Origin: Laetiporus sulphureus 93-53
Taxonomy: Eukaryota; Basidiomycota; Agaricomycetes; Polyporales; Laetiporaceae
Assembly: GCF_001632365.1 (NCBI RefSeq)
Contig: NW_024468540.1
Span: forward strand, 124,001-188,000
Direction of reading: 5' to 3'
Length of the DNA stretch: 64,000 nucleotides
This document shows positions 34,117 through 45,177 of the stretch, piece by piece. The notes below the pieces were generated by a model. That model was not told the DNA's origin. It saw only the letters and a program-made list of their open reading frames with translations, and did no database searches. Position 1 is the stretch's first letter, and the number at the start of each line of letters is the position of its first letter. A program made the position numbers and the translations under genes.

Positions 34117-36325
34117 GATGACGAGAATGAGTTGAGAGGAAGCAAGTCGGGCGGTGAGCAATGTCGGCTATGGAGACCACTCTCATGTTGCCGGCTTATA
34201 TTCTCCCCCGCTTCCGTGTGGTTACATCAGCCGCTTGCCATCATCCATGGGCGCGACCGGAGTCGGGTCATGCGGTCTTCGAAACGCGCGTTGCATGAGA
34301 AGGAAGCCTGGAGTCCTCATGCATCGCTGCGTAGCATCATGCTTCGATTCCTTACCGCTGATTGTTGCCGGCCACAAACGGCGTCTTCCAGGGCTGCTGC
34401 GATCAACCGATCAATTTTTCAAATGAGCACTGTGCTTCGGTCGGTTAGGGAGGGTGATTTGAAGGCGTGTCGCCGTGTCCGTCTAGATCGGAGAGCCTGC
34501 CGTGAAATCGTGTTTGCTCTGGCCACGGAACCAGCGCGGGAGAATACCTGGATGGATGCAAGCGTCGCATCATGCACGAACGCGGTGAAAACGCATGACA
34601 ATATCAGCTTCTCCGCAAACGTTAAGACAACGGCCGCCCTAACCACGGATGGCAGTCTTCTATACGCCATCAACAAGTCGGGTTCTACAGGCGAGATGTG
34701 CTACCCTCCCGCGCGCACCTCCAGCCTAGCCTCATGGGATAATAGTGGCGTTTTTCCGGAAGGCCTTCGACAATTTGTGGCATTCAGCAACCCGCGTCGT
34801 CGAAGTCTAGGCATTACCGTTCATCGCCTTAGCACCCTAGTTAGTTCGCATGTCCAGCTGGCGCGCTGCATGTCCGTGGAAGATCGTCAAGAGGCATTAA
34901 TCGCGCACGTATGTCCTGCGCAGATTGCGCGGTCAGCAGGTCGCGCTTGTCGACCCAGCAATAAGAGCTCACAGCATGTTTCAAGCCTACTACCTGTGGA
35001 CTCGAAGACCAAGTCTCGAGTCCGCGGACTCGAAGCAGCCGGCAAGAAGGGTCTTCAACAGGGCGCTTCATGTGGCGCTCGGCGCTCACCTTCATGGCAC
35101 GACCCCCCCAGATGTCAGTGACTTAGTACCAACGACGGTGATCACTCTTGTACTTGGATTTGCTGCTCACCGGAATAACGATTCAGGATGCTAATCTGAA
35201 GCGAGTCATATAGGTCTCCGCCAACGATCGATTGATGCCATTACTGTTTGCAATGTGAGTCGATATGTGGTCCCTTTCGATCAACTTCAGGTTCTATTGA
35301 AATAAAGTGAAGGCTTGATACCATCCCGACGTGTATATGCGATTGATAAACAGTGAGTCGTCGTTCATCATGCTTCCGGCTAATGGGGACGCAATCCATC
35401 TGGCTCCAGTAGCCGATAGGTTGGGCCCTCATCATCGGAGGTGTCGACTCTGTCGTAGGTGATGTGGGTGGACTATTTAAACTTCACTTGATATTATTGC
35501 CACGCATCGGCTCCCACCCTGATGAAGTCATCGAACGCCAGACAAAGCAGCGATTCAGTTGTGGTAATGACGGAACATTCGCAGCAGTCTACCCAGGCCT
35601 ACGTACCTCCTTGGCATATTCCGCATGCTGCTGACTTACTACCAAGATAACACAGCAGGACGTCTAGATATCTAATCACGCGGTGACGCGACAATGCATG
35701 CGCCGTGACTGCGCAGCAGTGGTGATGCTTCGCTGAAACGCCGGCACGGTGTCAGTTGAAGCGTCAAGGACCTACAAGCAGCTGCGCCGATCGCACTGTC
35801 GTCATTTGAGAATGCTTTAATGCAAGCTGCGGTCACTGTCTGCAGCGGCACAGCAGTGATCGACAGCAACGCGCCTCGGGAGAAGCATGGTAGAAACGTC
35901 AATATTATAATCATCTGCTGCGCTGTTCATATGAGAAGCAATGATAGGAAGCTCATTATCTTACAGGGAATGAGCTTGATCACGGGCCTAGGTGCTCAAG
36001 CATGCGTGGAAGGAGCTCCAAGAAAGTTAGAATATATTATTCAAGCAATACGATGCTAGTTGAAAATGAGACAGCGAGTTGAGGGCATACATAATAGAGT
36101 TACGATGGATATAGCATCTACAAGACAAAGTCCGATGCTCATGCGGGGATGAATCCATAGCAGAATAATTTATCCAGAGTGTCCTTGGGTGACGATGGCG
36201 GAGTGAGGCAGAATATAACGATAACAATAGCAATAGCAAAGTGACAGCATACGAAAGACGCCTGTGGAAGCGTCAGTCAAACTGCTGCGATGGATTGTCG
36301 CAAATGACTCACGGGACGCATGGAA
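34117..36325. other. Gene-poor region
   Basis: About 2.2 kb without a gene I can support. The longest frame (34012-35121 plus, 369 codons) has no domain, is rich in Arg/Ser/Cys and overlaps the secreted protein gene on the other strand. A 42-codon frame near 35521-35649 (TQAYVPPWHIPHAADLLPR) looks mildly coding but is isolated. No tRNA or transposon ends were found. Confidence 0.45.
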
Positions 36326-36696
36326 TCATCCTCTCATGCCTCTGTCGTGCTGCAGCGCCGCTAGCGTTTGTCGCGCGGCCTCCTCCTTGACAGCGTCTTG
36401 GCTAGAGCCGGTGCTTCTGCCGTACTCGACGCCTCGAACTGACAAACAGACGCTCCTGAGTACGTATTGTGGCGAATGCGAAGCAGGGATGACTCACTGT
36501 AAGCTACTGCTGCCCACACAGGGCGATGCAGAGGGCCGCTCTGGGAGATATCCCACGACAGTATATGGTTGCCTCCGTTCGCCTGGAGGTAATTGTTTAA
36601 TTTCATTCGCCAGTCTGTAATGAAGCAAAGCGCCAAATGTAAGCCATGCTGTTCGTGCTGGTCGGTCATCTGCTACTTACGATTTGACTCGCCCAT
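36326..36696 (-). CDS. Single dsRNA-binding-motif protein (81 aa)
   Basis: Three exons (36696-36681, 36614-36498, 36438-36326) sum in frame to 81 aa. Exon 1 encodes only MGESN plus one base. Almost the entire product is one double-stranded RNA-binding motif: helix 1 (HWRMKLNNYLQ), strands 1-3 (LSWDISQSGPLHRPVWAAVAYIRGVEYG), and helix 2 (SSQDAVKEEAARQTLAAL) with the Ala-rich packing face. In place of the usual KKxAK RNA-contact motif it has QDAVK, so phosphate contact may be weak. No other domain fits in the reading frame. Known stand-alone dsRBMs bind structured RNA or act as dimer partners. The target here is unknown. Introns are 66 and 59 nt, GT-AG. Confidence 0.8.
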
Positions 36697-38300
36697 GTCT
36701 TCTCAATGAGGGTAGGAAAGTGAGATTCTGCAGACAAAGGCGGACCATGCATGGATTTTATATGCAGAGCAGGGGACAATCCTAGGATACATGACAACTC
36801 CTCTACGCTCTGAGTCAACCAATGCACAGCACGACAATCCGAGATACAGGCATTCGGCGGCCCCGATGTACGGCGCTGCAACCACCGGCATGTACGGCGT
36901 ATCAAACTCTGTTATGGTGGTATGCCGGGAGAACAGCTGTCATGGGCGGACGCGGCGTATGGCTCCATCAAATGAGTGAGTCCGCGCAGCATTGAGGACA
37001 CCGTCAATCGGCACGTACCTTCAATCACGCCGTCCATCCCCTTCTATGAGCATGAGCACATCGTCCAGAAGCTGACTTGATGGCTAGGAGCCCAAGCTTG
37101 TGCTACTGGGCGCAGTACTTGGCTGCGTACGGTGCCACACTTGGATGGCGTCCAGGCGCGGACTGAGGTGAAACATGCAGAGGGCCCTGCGCTGCATCCA
37201 AAAAAGTGTTTCAGCCATATGCGAGAGATATGCAAAGAGCACCGGAGCAGAGGAACCTGTCCTTGTCCCTAATACCATCAGAGCGAAGTCTCACACTGCT
37301 CGGGCGCTGACTCGAACTCGAGACTTGCCAATACAGGTAATTACTCGATCATGTGACCGCGTCGAGTCAAGCGTACCGTAGCGGCACGCCCACACCGCCT
37401 CAGGAACGTCGTGGCATAATACAGCTCTATTTTGTTTTATCACTGACTTGTCTACCCTGGAGGAGCGGCGTTATTCAGCATGTGGCTGCGCGAGCGCACA
37501 TCGACGTACTCAGCGCTGCAAAGGCCGCAAGCTCCGTGATCTCGATTTTTGCTGTGCTTGACCCGGATCTATCATGCTGTGGGCAATCAATGAATCCTTT
37601 TACACACGGTAGCACTGACGCACCGACATCAAGGACCAATCATGTCAGTGAGCGTATGATGAGAATAGAAAGTATGCTACTCACCTCTGTCGGCCTGCGG
37701 TAATAGGAAGTAAGTAAGTGCAGTGCACGGTTCGCCACTGTAGCATGCGTGGCAATTACCAGTGATGAAACCACGTCGCCCATATAGCAGTGCCTCGTCG
37801 ACTCGGACCAGAGATACGACCTTCTCCGACTCGGCGTAGCCAAAGTGACTCACCTTCCGGAGCCGCGTGTACGTTGGAGTAACGAGCCGAGCGAAAGAAA
37901 TCCTTGGACACGCCGATAGTACACCCTCAGTATCGGCATTGACCAGGTAGTTGGCCTTTGGTCCTTCCGGTATCCAAGTAGACAGCTAGGACAATGTCTG
38001 AAGCTGACAGCATTGGAAATGTTGACTTGTTTCACTGTGGGAATGACGCCCTCAACATGCAGATTGCGTCTCAGCAGCGCACCACCTGCTAAGGGATCAA
38101 TGACGCTTCCGCGAGACGCTGTCCTACAATCCACTCCCACGGATTGTATTGAGGCCCCGCCATTTAGAGGGACAAGGATTGAGGTACTATTGCGGTCGAC
38201 TGGCCAAAGAATGCAGTATCATGAAACACAGAAGGGTATTCGGGGAAACGTAACTGTGTCAATCGCGGGTATCCGTGGTTTGGCCCACTCTATGGCATTC
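36697..38300. other. Region with unresolved coding-like stretches
   Basis: On the minus strand, 38140-37510 holds open pieces (LLRRNLHVEGVIPTVKQ; TWIPEGPKANYLVNADTEG; ISFARLVTPTYTRLRK) that can be joined at plausible splice sites to a stop at 37510-37512. On the plus strand, an ATG at 37175 opens ALRCIQKSVSAICERYAKS and can be spliced at 37331 to a second frame. The two models overlap at their ends and neither matches a family I know. The upstream flank of the dsRBM gene (36697-37100) shows nothing else. Confidence 0.25.
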
Positions 38301-39867
38301 TCACTCCTGAGCAACCTTCAGCTCCTCCACTCTCCTCCCCAATTCCTCCACCCTCTCATCGAGTTCTTTGACATTACGCTTGATCACGTCTTCATTCTCC
38401 TTCATGCTGCTCTCCACGCCGCTGACTGCACGCTCCAGCTCCTCCAGTGCGCTGTGCACTTTCCGCTGTTCCTCTTCTAGGCCTTCCAGCGTTGTCTGAA
38501 ACGACGCTGCAGACGTATGCAGTGCATATAACGTCCGTAGACGTATCAGTATATGTGGTATATGTGGCAACAGCGGTGCAAGGCGTGTCAGAACGGGCGT
38601 CAGCTGGTCATACACAGCGGGAGGCATCGCAAACACGGGCCCGGATGCAGGGCTAGCGTGCGGGGACGCAGGATTGGGCGAGTGATGTGACGACTGTTGA
38701 CGGCGCTGTGCGCCATGCTGATGGGCGTTGGCACTCGCGACTCGCTCAAGGTCGGAAAGAAGCAATTTCAGACGGCGAGATATTGAGTCGACGTGGCGGG
38801 GTTGCGTGAGCAGTGTTAATTGGGCATTTAGACGCGTCACTGTTGGCAGCAAAGGTGGCGGCATTGGTGTAAGCTATGCAGAAGAGTGTTCATCAGCGCT
38901 GACTTTGACAGATAGCGTTGAAATCACCTCGTCCAGAGCGGTGCTGGATGAACCAACTAGCCTCTCCAATTCGCCCACGCGACGGTCCATCTCGGCAATA
39001 TCTTTGACGTCGGGCGTCTTCGATATCTCGCCCACGGATGCATCAATCCTAATCGTGGTCTTAGGTTTTCCTTTACCATCCGCTCGATCCTCCCGCTCCG
39101 CCCTCCCAGGGCCTTCTCCATTCTGCACTCCATCCTCACCCAAGACCGTGCTGACCAGCTTTCCCCTGCCTTCTTTCACCTTACTGATCTTCTCCAGTCT
39201 GCTCTTCACGTCCACCATTCCTCTGATCAACTCGCCTGGATCATGGCCCCCTTCTCGCTCTTTCTGCAGCAGCGGGTTTGATGGGTCCGCGAGCTCGGTC
39301 TCAAGGACAGCCAGCTCAGCCTGTAATAGGCGCAGTCGTTGAGAGAGAGACATTACTGGCGTTGCGGCAGGAGATGATATAGCGGACTCGTCCGATGTCG
39401 GCGACGGGGGGTAGACGTACTGTATTCGTGGCCGATGATGCCCTGATTCAAAGAGGATCAAAACAGCGTTAGATTTAGATGCATTCGAGAGAGATGACGC
39501 GTACTTCGCTCTGCTTTCTTGAACTTCTTAGTCGCCTCCTCGGGGCTCACCGTCGTAGAGTCAAGCTCATCTTTCCCAGATGGTTCATTCTTCCCTCGCT
39601 GATGGGGACGCGCTGCCTGGCTCTGCTCCTCATCGCTTGATTCACCTTTCTAATGGGCCTTTATCATGAGCAACAGCCGTTGCAGCCAGGAGAGTGAGAT
39701 CATACATTGTCATGAAGAATGGGGAAGACATCTTCCGTCTCATAGATATCGGGAGCTGTTGTATCCTAGGCGAGAGGAGACAAACGAGACACATCAGGCA
39801 GTGTGGAAGTGTCCATGAGAGACAAACCAACGATATCAGGAAGATTGGCGTACTTGTTCGCACTCAT
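38301..39867 (-). CDS. Dynactin subunit 2 (dynamitin/p50)
   Basis: The first exon (39867-39832) encodes MSANKYANLPDI, joined to DTTAPDIYETEDVFP and then to KGESSDEEQ. This is the dynamitin N-terminus (KYA.LP.I ... DVYET.D) that anchors in the dynactin shoulder. The rest is largely coiled coil: LSQRLRLLQAELAVLETEL, DRRVGELERLVGSSSTALDEV, RRLKLLLSDLERV, and a final heptad-rich block (EEEQRKVHSALEELERAV ... RRVEELKVAQE). It has at least five exons with short introns and a stop at 38301-38303. Dynactin links dynein to cargo and to nuclear migration in hyphae. Fungal orthologues are called Jnm1 or RO-2/NUDJ-type subunits. Confidence 0.88.
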
Positions 39868-39951
39868 CGTCGTGGACTCTAAGCGCGATGAGGGCACACA
39901 GATGGAAGCAGTCCACGTGGTAGAAGTCCGCATCGGAGAGTAAATCGGAAC

Positions 39952-39957
39952 AAAAAA
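39952..39957 (-). terminator. RNA polymerase III terminator
   Basis: Six T residues on the minus strand, one base after the tRNA-Ser 3' end, as expected for Pol III termination. Confidence 0.75.
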
Positions 39958-39958
39958 G

Positions 39959-40051
39959 CGTCACCTGTGCGATTCGAACACACGCGGGCAAAGCCCAACC
40001 GCTTACAGCTGTATTAGCAGGCGATCCCGTTAACCACTCCGGCAAAGTGAC
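39959..40051 (-). tRNA. tRNA-Ser(GCT) with an 11-nt intron
   Basis: A full class II tRNA on the minus strand. Acceptor stem GTCACTT/AGGTGAC (one G-U), D stem CCG/CGG, anticodon stem ATCGC/GCGGT, long variable arm GGGC-TTT-GCCC, and T arm GTGTG-TTCGAAT-CGCAC, with discriminator G at 39959. The anticodon GCT is at 40018-40016. The anticodon loop is 18 nt; removing 11 nt after A37 (40014-40004) restores a 7-nt loop, the canonical intron position. The intron ATACAGCTGTA contains a self-complementary TACAGCTGTA. It lies 91 bases upstream of the dynamitin start on the same strand. Confidence 0.95.
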
Positions 40052-40931
40052 CTAACTCGCTGCTGGAGGCATCTATATATAGTACACTTCAACAGAGGAT
40101 TTCATCACAGCAACGCCAGGGTGATCGCTTTCGACGACGGTATGCTCCTGTAGAGCGAAGAATCGGAAGGCGGGCCAATGTGAGTGTATTCGTGGAACTG
40201 GTCTGTGCCAATAGCGTTCACCGGAACAAGAGACAACGTATGTTGGTCGCGGAATGACTGCGGCTAACTGCAGTTGAGAATATTCATAGTTCCTGCTGGC
40301 GCCCCTGTTCGTTGCTTACTACAGTGGCTGATTGATTAGAACTAAGCAGGGAGCTTCCTTCACATCCGCACAACTCAAACCTCCGAGGGCAATGATGGTA
40401 AGATAGCGTGTGACCTGAGATCATCCGCCCAGGCATGCTCGAAACGACCGTAGAAGTGCGGCACTTCAAGGTCACAGCAGGCAGTGCTGCACCAATCAAA
40501 TGTGATATCGTCGGCTCCGCACTCGTGCTGATGAGATGCACCTGGAGCGCTGCATTGATCCCTTGAGTGTCGCGTGAAGTACTCGACTGCATTGCCACCG
40601 GGTGAGCGATTTCGTTACCATGTCGTTTAGCGGAGAGTTGCATATGAGTTGGACAGCTGTCTATCACAGAGGGGACGATCTCCGAAGGTGTCCTATAGAA
40701 TATCGTACGATCGGATGGCGTCACAAGATTTTGAATGTCCGAGTACTCTGAGTTGAGGCGCCTGACCGTCATAGCGCACTCTATTCAATTGAAACATGTA
40801 TCAGCAGCCCGGAATAGTAGCGCAGTTTGGGCCTTACTTCTTTTTATCATGATATCTCTTGTGCACAGGCCTCCTGCTCCACCCCTTTATGCCTGCCACC
40901 ACCGTCTCCTTTACACCCACACTCGTCAAAC
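40052..40931. other. Intergenic region upstream of the DUF6533 gene
   Basis: Contains a 162-codon minus-strand frame (40772-40284) with no recognised motif, no signal peptide and a Ser/Thr-rich composition. It may be chance. Nothing else seen. Confidence 0.4.
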
Positions 40932-42383
40932 ATGGACAGTTATGCTTCGGATGAAGCAAACTTCGTCGAACACTTTCAGTCGCAGGGGGCGAGCCGCAGT
41001 GCAGGTATGGAGCTTGCCTACAAAGCTGTGGCGTGGACTAATGTGGCTTTTGCGCAAATATCAGTCGCTGCCTTGTGTTTTCTTGTCTGGGATATTTGCC
41101 TTACCACAGACGATGAGGTGAGTGAAGCTGCCGCATTTCGATCAGTTGCACGTCTCATGCAGTCACATTTGACGTAGGTGAACCACATATGGCTGTGCGC
41201 TCATCTCATGTCGTAATATTTTCCACGCGAGCTGAAATACGGTGTAGAAAACCATGGGCACTGCCGAAGATGCTTTATTTTCTGACTCGTTACTCCTCTC
41301 TCGTCGTCCTCATGTGAGTTCTTCAATGACCAGTACGCCTGAGTCCTTCTCTGATTGCGCAGCCTGAGGAATGTGTGGGGCATGACATGCAGGCAGTGGA
41401 TAGTTGTGGAAGGTGTATCCGCCCTGGTCCTCGAACTTGCGGTTCAACTGATGGTGGTAATGCGTCGTGCGTGACCAGTCTTTTATACGTCCTCCTAGCT
41501 GTTCCGCTCATGCTGTTTGCCGGAAGTGCATGCAATGTATGCCGGAAATGAGAAGATCAAACGGCTCATGGTTGCACCCTTTGTTGCTGAGGCACTGATC
41601 ATGATGACCACCCTCGGACTCAGCGTACCGCGCATCATGACGAGTCCGATGTGCCTTGGTGCGTCAATTCCCATAGAAATGATCATTTACTGGTGTGTCA
41701 TTAATTTTATTGGGAAAGTCATGGCACTTAAACGGTTGTGTAGTGTTACCGCTATCTTTTATGAATGCCTGCTCTTCATCCTGACTGTATCCAGATATGT
41801 ATATGTAAGGCGAGAAGGGTGGCAAAATGCTGCTTTATTGAATGTCATGTTTCGTGATGGCATATTGGCTTTCTCAGTAATTATCGGTATGTACTGTCCT
41901 ACCTAGTTGCAAATGACTACAGGAGCGCCGCTCACGCCTCTACCTGGATAATTACAGCGGTGATGATTAACAATACTGTCCTATTTGCAACGGGACCCAG
42001 GGCGTTAGCGGTGCTGGGATTCCCGTACGTGACCACGACCTCACTTGCACATTCGGCTTACTGACACAATTCCTTCAGGTGGCTACTCGCTGTGCTAGGA
42101 TCTGCTGTACGTGGACGCCGAGGTACCAAATTATCCGATTATGACTGACGTCGCTTGGCCACCACAGGGCTCGCGCCTGATACTGAACCTCAGAGTTGCG
42201 AACGCGCGAATACGGCAAGCCGGCATGTCAATCAATAGCGATCCGGTCTCAGATTCTTACGAGGTTGTGGACAAAGTCGACCCTGATGACAACAATGATT
42301 GCAATCCTCGCGCTCCTCTTACATCTGAGACTGTGGTATACGTAGCGGTCATGGGACGACACGGCGGTGGGGCCGCACCATAA
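40932..42383 (+). CDS. DUF6533-domain multi-pass membrane protein
   Basis: Eight exons (40932-41117, 41178-41194, 41248-41313, 41363-41456, 41499-41886, 41958-42024, 42079-42106, 42168-42383) sum in frame to 353 aa. Exon 2 is only 17 nt. The start has the DUF6533 pattern of basidiomycete membrane proteins: a first helix ending in WDICLTTDDEVNHIW, then LPKMLYFLTRYSSLV. Further hydrophobic segments follow (VVEGVSALVLELAVQLMV; MVAPFVAEALIMMTTLGL; IPIEMIIYWCVINFIG; LLFILTVSRYVYV; MINNTVLFATGPRALAVLGFP), for about seven helices. A GSRLILNLR motif and a polar Asp-rich tail end the protein. These proteins are highly expanded in Agaricomycetes and their function is unknown; a receptor-like role is a guess from topology. 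Confidence 0.85.
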
Positions 42384-42843
42384 AACCAGGAAACCACTTC
42401 GTGAGCCAAACTGCTGTGTTGAATGGCTATGTAGCAAATACTGTTCTATTTGTATGATGATCTTGCTATGTCAGTGACTGTATTTTTTTAATTGTATTTG
42501 ATCATTGATGGACTTCACGATCACGTGCACTATAGTCTCATTCCCGCTCTCTGAGTGCTTCCCTTTTTGCAAGTCAAAAGTCGTGTAGTTTATCCTTGCT
42601 CCTCTCGTCGTCGAAAGCAGAGAAGACATGCATCTCGCCAGCGGCTAGTTGGTAGAGACTCGGTACTCGCTTGTCGCCCGTGACGCTTTACTATACCGAA
42701 CGGAATCGCACATGCACATGCCGGACTCCTTATCTGCGTTGTCGGCATTACTAGAACTCTGGGCAGGCACTCGAGCTTCGGAAGGGTACTCATAGCAGCT
42801 ATCGCCCCCATTATCGGCACCTCAGTTGTCTCAGACGTCCATC
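42384..42843. other. Intergenic region before the asparaginase gene
   Basis: About 460 bases, AT-rich near 42480-42510. No gene or RNA seen. It serves as the upstream flank of the Ntn hydrolase gene. Confidence 0.5.
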
Positions 42844-44234
42844 ATGGCACCTGAGCATGCATCCTCGGATGAGCGACTGCCTCTGCTGCCGACGAGACGT
42901 GCTACTCGTGCACAGGCGAGCTACACGCTCGTGATTCATGGCGGTGCAGGGACCATGGACAAAAGCCACTCGACCCCCGAGCTACGTGCTCAATACAAGG
43001 CTGCGCTCAGTAAGGCCTTAGTGGCCGGCTATGAGGTTCTCAGCTCTGGAGGAGAGGCGTTGGACGCGGTTGTTGCCGCGGTATCTTCGATGGAGGGTGA
43101 GTAAAACCCCCCTTGACTATAGCATTCATCGTCTTTGACCTAATGGACCCCGAAAGACTGTCCTCTGTTCAATGCTGGCAAGGGTGCCGTGTTCAACGTT
43201 GCCGGTAAAGTGAGTCACTGTCCTGACTTCTTACTCATTGGTCGATTCGCATATAACCCATTATCTGTACTCAGAATGAGCTGGAAGCTTCCGTCATGAT
43301 TTCTGTTCCACCGTCAACGCACCCTTCTGTCCCGGCCACTCGACGTGGTATGGGCATTACCCTAATGACGCGAGCACGCAATCCTTCACACCTTGCCCGT
43401 GCACTGTACTTGTCCCCCGAGACGGCTGCGCACACCATGCTATCTGGCAGCCCTGCAGAAGCGCTCGGCGAAGTACTTGGTATTGAACTGGTTGATCCAA
43501 GCTACTTCTGGACAGAGCAGCGCTGGAGAGAGCACAGGAGAGGCTTGGGTTTGCCGGAGGAGCCATTGCCATTCCCTGGCGAGAAGGATGGACATGATCA
43601 GGAGGAAGTACCAAAGGAACTGCTGGATCAGCTTCCAACTGGTACTGTCGGCGCTGTCGCTCTCGACGAGCGTGGCTGCATTGCTGCCTGCACCTCGACT
43701 GGCGGTCGTACGAATAAGCTGGAAGGGCGCGTCGGCGACACACCGCACATGGGTGCAGGCTTCTGGGCGGAAGAGTGGCACGTCGAGGGCTGGATCAGGA
43801 AGGCTTGGATGAAGGCTACAGGTAAAGGGTCGAAGATCGCGGTAGGTGTCAGCGGAACCGGGGACGGCGATGTAGGTTGCAGCAGCGCATATGACTATGT
43901 TTAGCGATGCTGACGCTCTCTGAGTAGTACTTCATTCGCCTCGCTACAGCCTCCACAATCGGACGTCGCATGAAGTATCTGCACGAGCCGCTTGAGAAGG
44001 CAGCGAAGCACTGCGTGGAAGAGCTACGTCGTGATGGAGGGGTGGGTGGTGTCGTCGCTCTGGACAATCGAGGCAACGGTATGTCGGTAATCAATCCCAA
44101 CTTGCAGCATAAATGCACTGACCCATCTTATAACAGTGGCAATGCCCCTCAACTGTTCGGGAATGTACAGGGGCGTCGTGCGCGAAGACGGCATCCCCAA
44201 GACTGCGATCTTTGATGACGATGAACTGGATTAG
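42844..44234 (+). CDS. Isoaspartyl peptidase / L-asparaginase (Ntn hydrolase family)
   Basis: Five exons (42844-43096, 43157-43209, 43275-43871, 43928-44078, 44137-44234) sum in frame to 383 aa. Seen features: the family start YTLVIHGGAGTMDK, ALDAVVAAVSSMEDCPLFNAGKG, and the autocleavage site GTVGAVALDERGC, where the Thr becomes the N-terminal nucleophile. STGGRTNKLEGRVGDTP and GVSGTGDGD line the substrate site. The enzyme hydrolyses isoaspartyl dipeptides and/or L-asparagine after self-cleavage into two chains. A Pro/Glu-rich insert (LPEEPLPFPGEKDGHDQEEVPKE) lies just before the cleavage site, where linker length varies in the family. The start is the first ATG of the frame; 30 residues precede the conserved region. 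Confidence 0.92.
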
Positions 44235-45177
44235 ATTAGAATAAATGTGAGTGTCGTCGAGGACAACGGCATTGTTGCTCATTGGCCAGGGACCAGCGAA
44301 CGCGTACTCTGTCTAGTATATGGCATGTGAGGATGTACAATTTCGTATGTGGGAACGCGACCTACTTCGTGAGACGTCCGCTGGCTAGCATGTCATGAGG
44401 GTGCAGTCCCGCACGGACATATCTCTACCGACGGGTCTGCTGATGGGCCACTATTGCTGACTCGCTCATTCCGCTCGCAGCTTCGCAATCCCAGAGAAGT
44501 AAGCTTGACACGCAGTCCATCGCTAAAGACGAACTGAACAGCCCTCTGAAATAGGCGTTCTTCCGGAGAATCTCCCTGCATTGCTGGGGACTTTCCTCGG
44601 CCGTTCCCAGCGAGACGGACACTCGTGACCAACGTTAGTCCTCGGTCCCGCGTTGTCGTGCCGAGGTAACTCCCGTCCCCTTGGTTCTACAAGTCAATGG
44701 CACATTGTCAGTCTCAGCTCTCCCCAAAAATGCTCTCAGAATGTCCGCTGATTCCCTTGGATGGATCACAATTAACCGCATGCTTTCTGTACGTGGACTT
44801 CAACCGACGTCCGCCGACGATATTTCCATCCATCGTCATCGGGTTTACCGAAGTCGTTGATCATGGGAACTACAGTCTGAGAATACTCGAGTGCTATTGT
44901 TAGCACTGCTGGTGGAAATAATCACTGACTTTGGTCACGAAGGCACGGCGAATTATTGAAGCATGATGAGAAACGGTAACGATGCCCCGCGAGCACGTTG
45001 TTGGTGCCCTCATCTACGGACCGTCAGAGCTCGCTTGTAAGACGTTTTGTAGGCTACCCATAGCCAATGAGAGAGTCACCGTCAGGGTCTCCCGCTGTGC
45101 TGCGCAGCCAGGTATAAAAGTGAGCATCTTTCAATTGCATGCCATCTGATTCCAACGCCGCGATTCAGATGTTCATC
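44235..45177. other. Intergenic region before the first xylanase
   Basis: About 940 bases with only short frames and no recognised coding piece. A TATA-like GGTATAAAAG lies at about 45111-45120, some 60 bases before the GH10 start, and is a likely core promoter. No carbon-control site was established. Confidence 0.5.

Noticed and set aside
34012..35121. A 369-codon open frame on the plus strand
   Set aside because: It overlaps the secreted protein gene on the other strand, has no domain, and has an Arg/Ser/Cys-rich random composition, unlike the spliced genes around it.
37276..37345. tRNA-like sequence with TCGAGTTCGAGTC on the minus strand
   Set aside because: The putative T stem does not pair and no acceptor or anticodon stem fits. 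The match is an inverted CTCGAG/GACTCGA coincidence.
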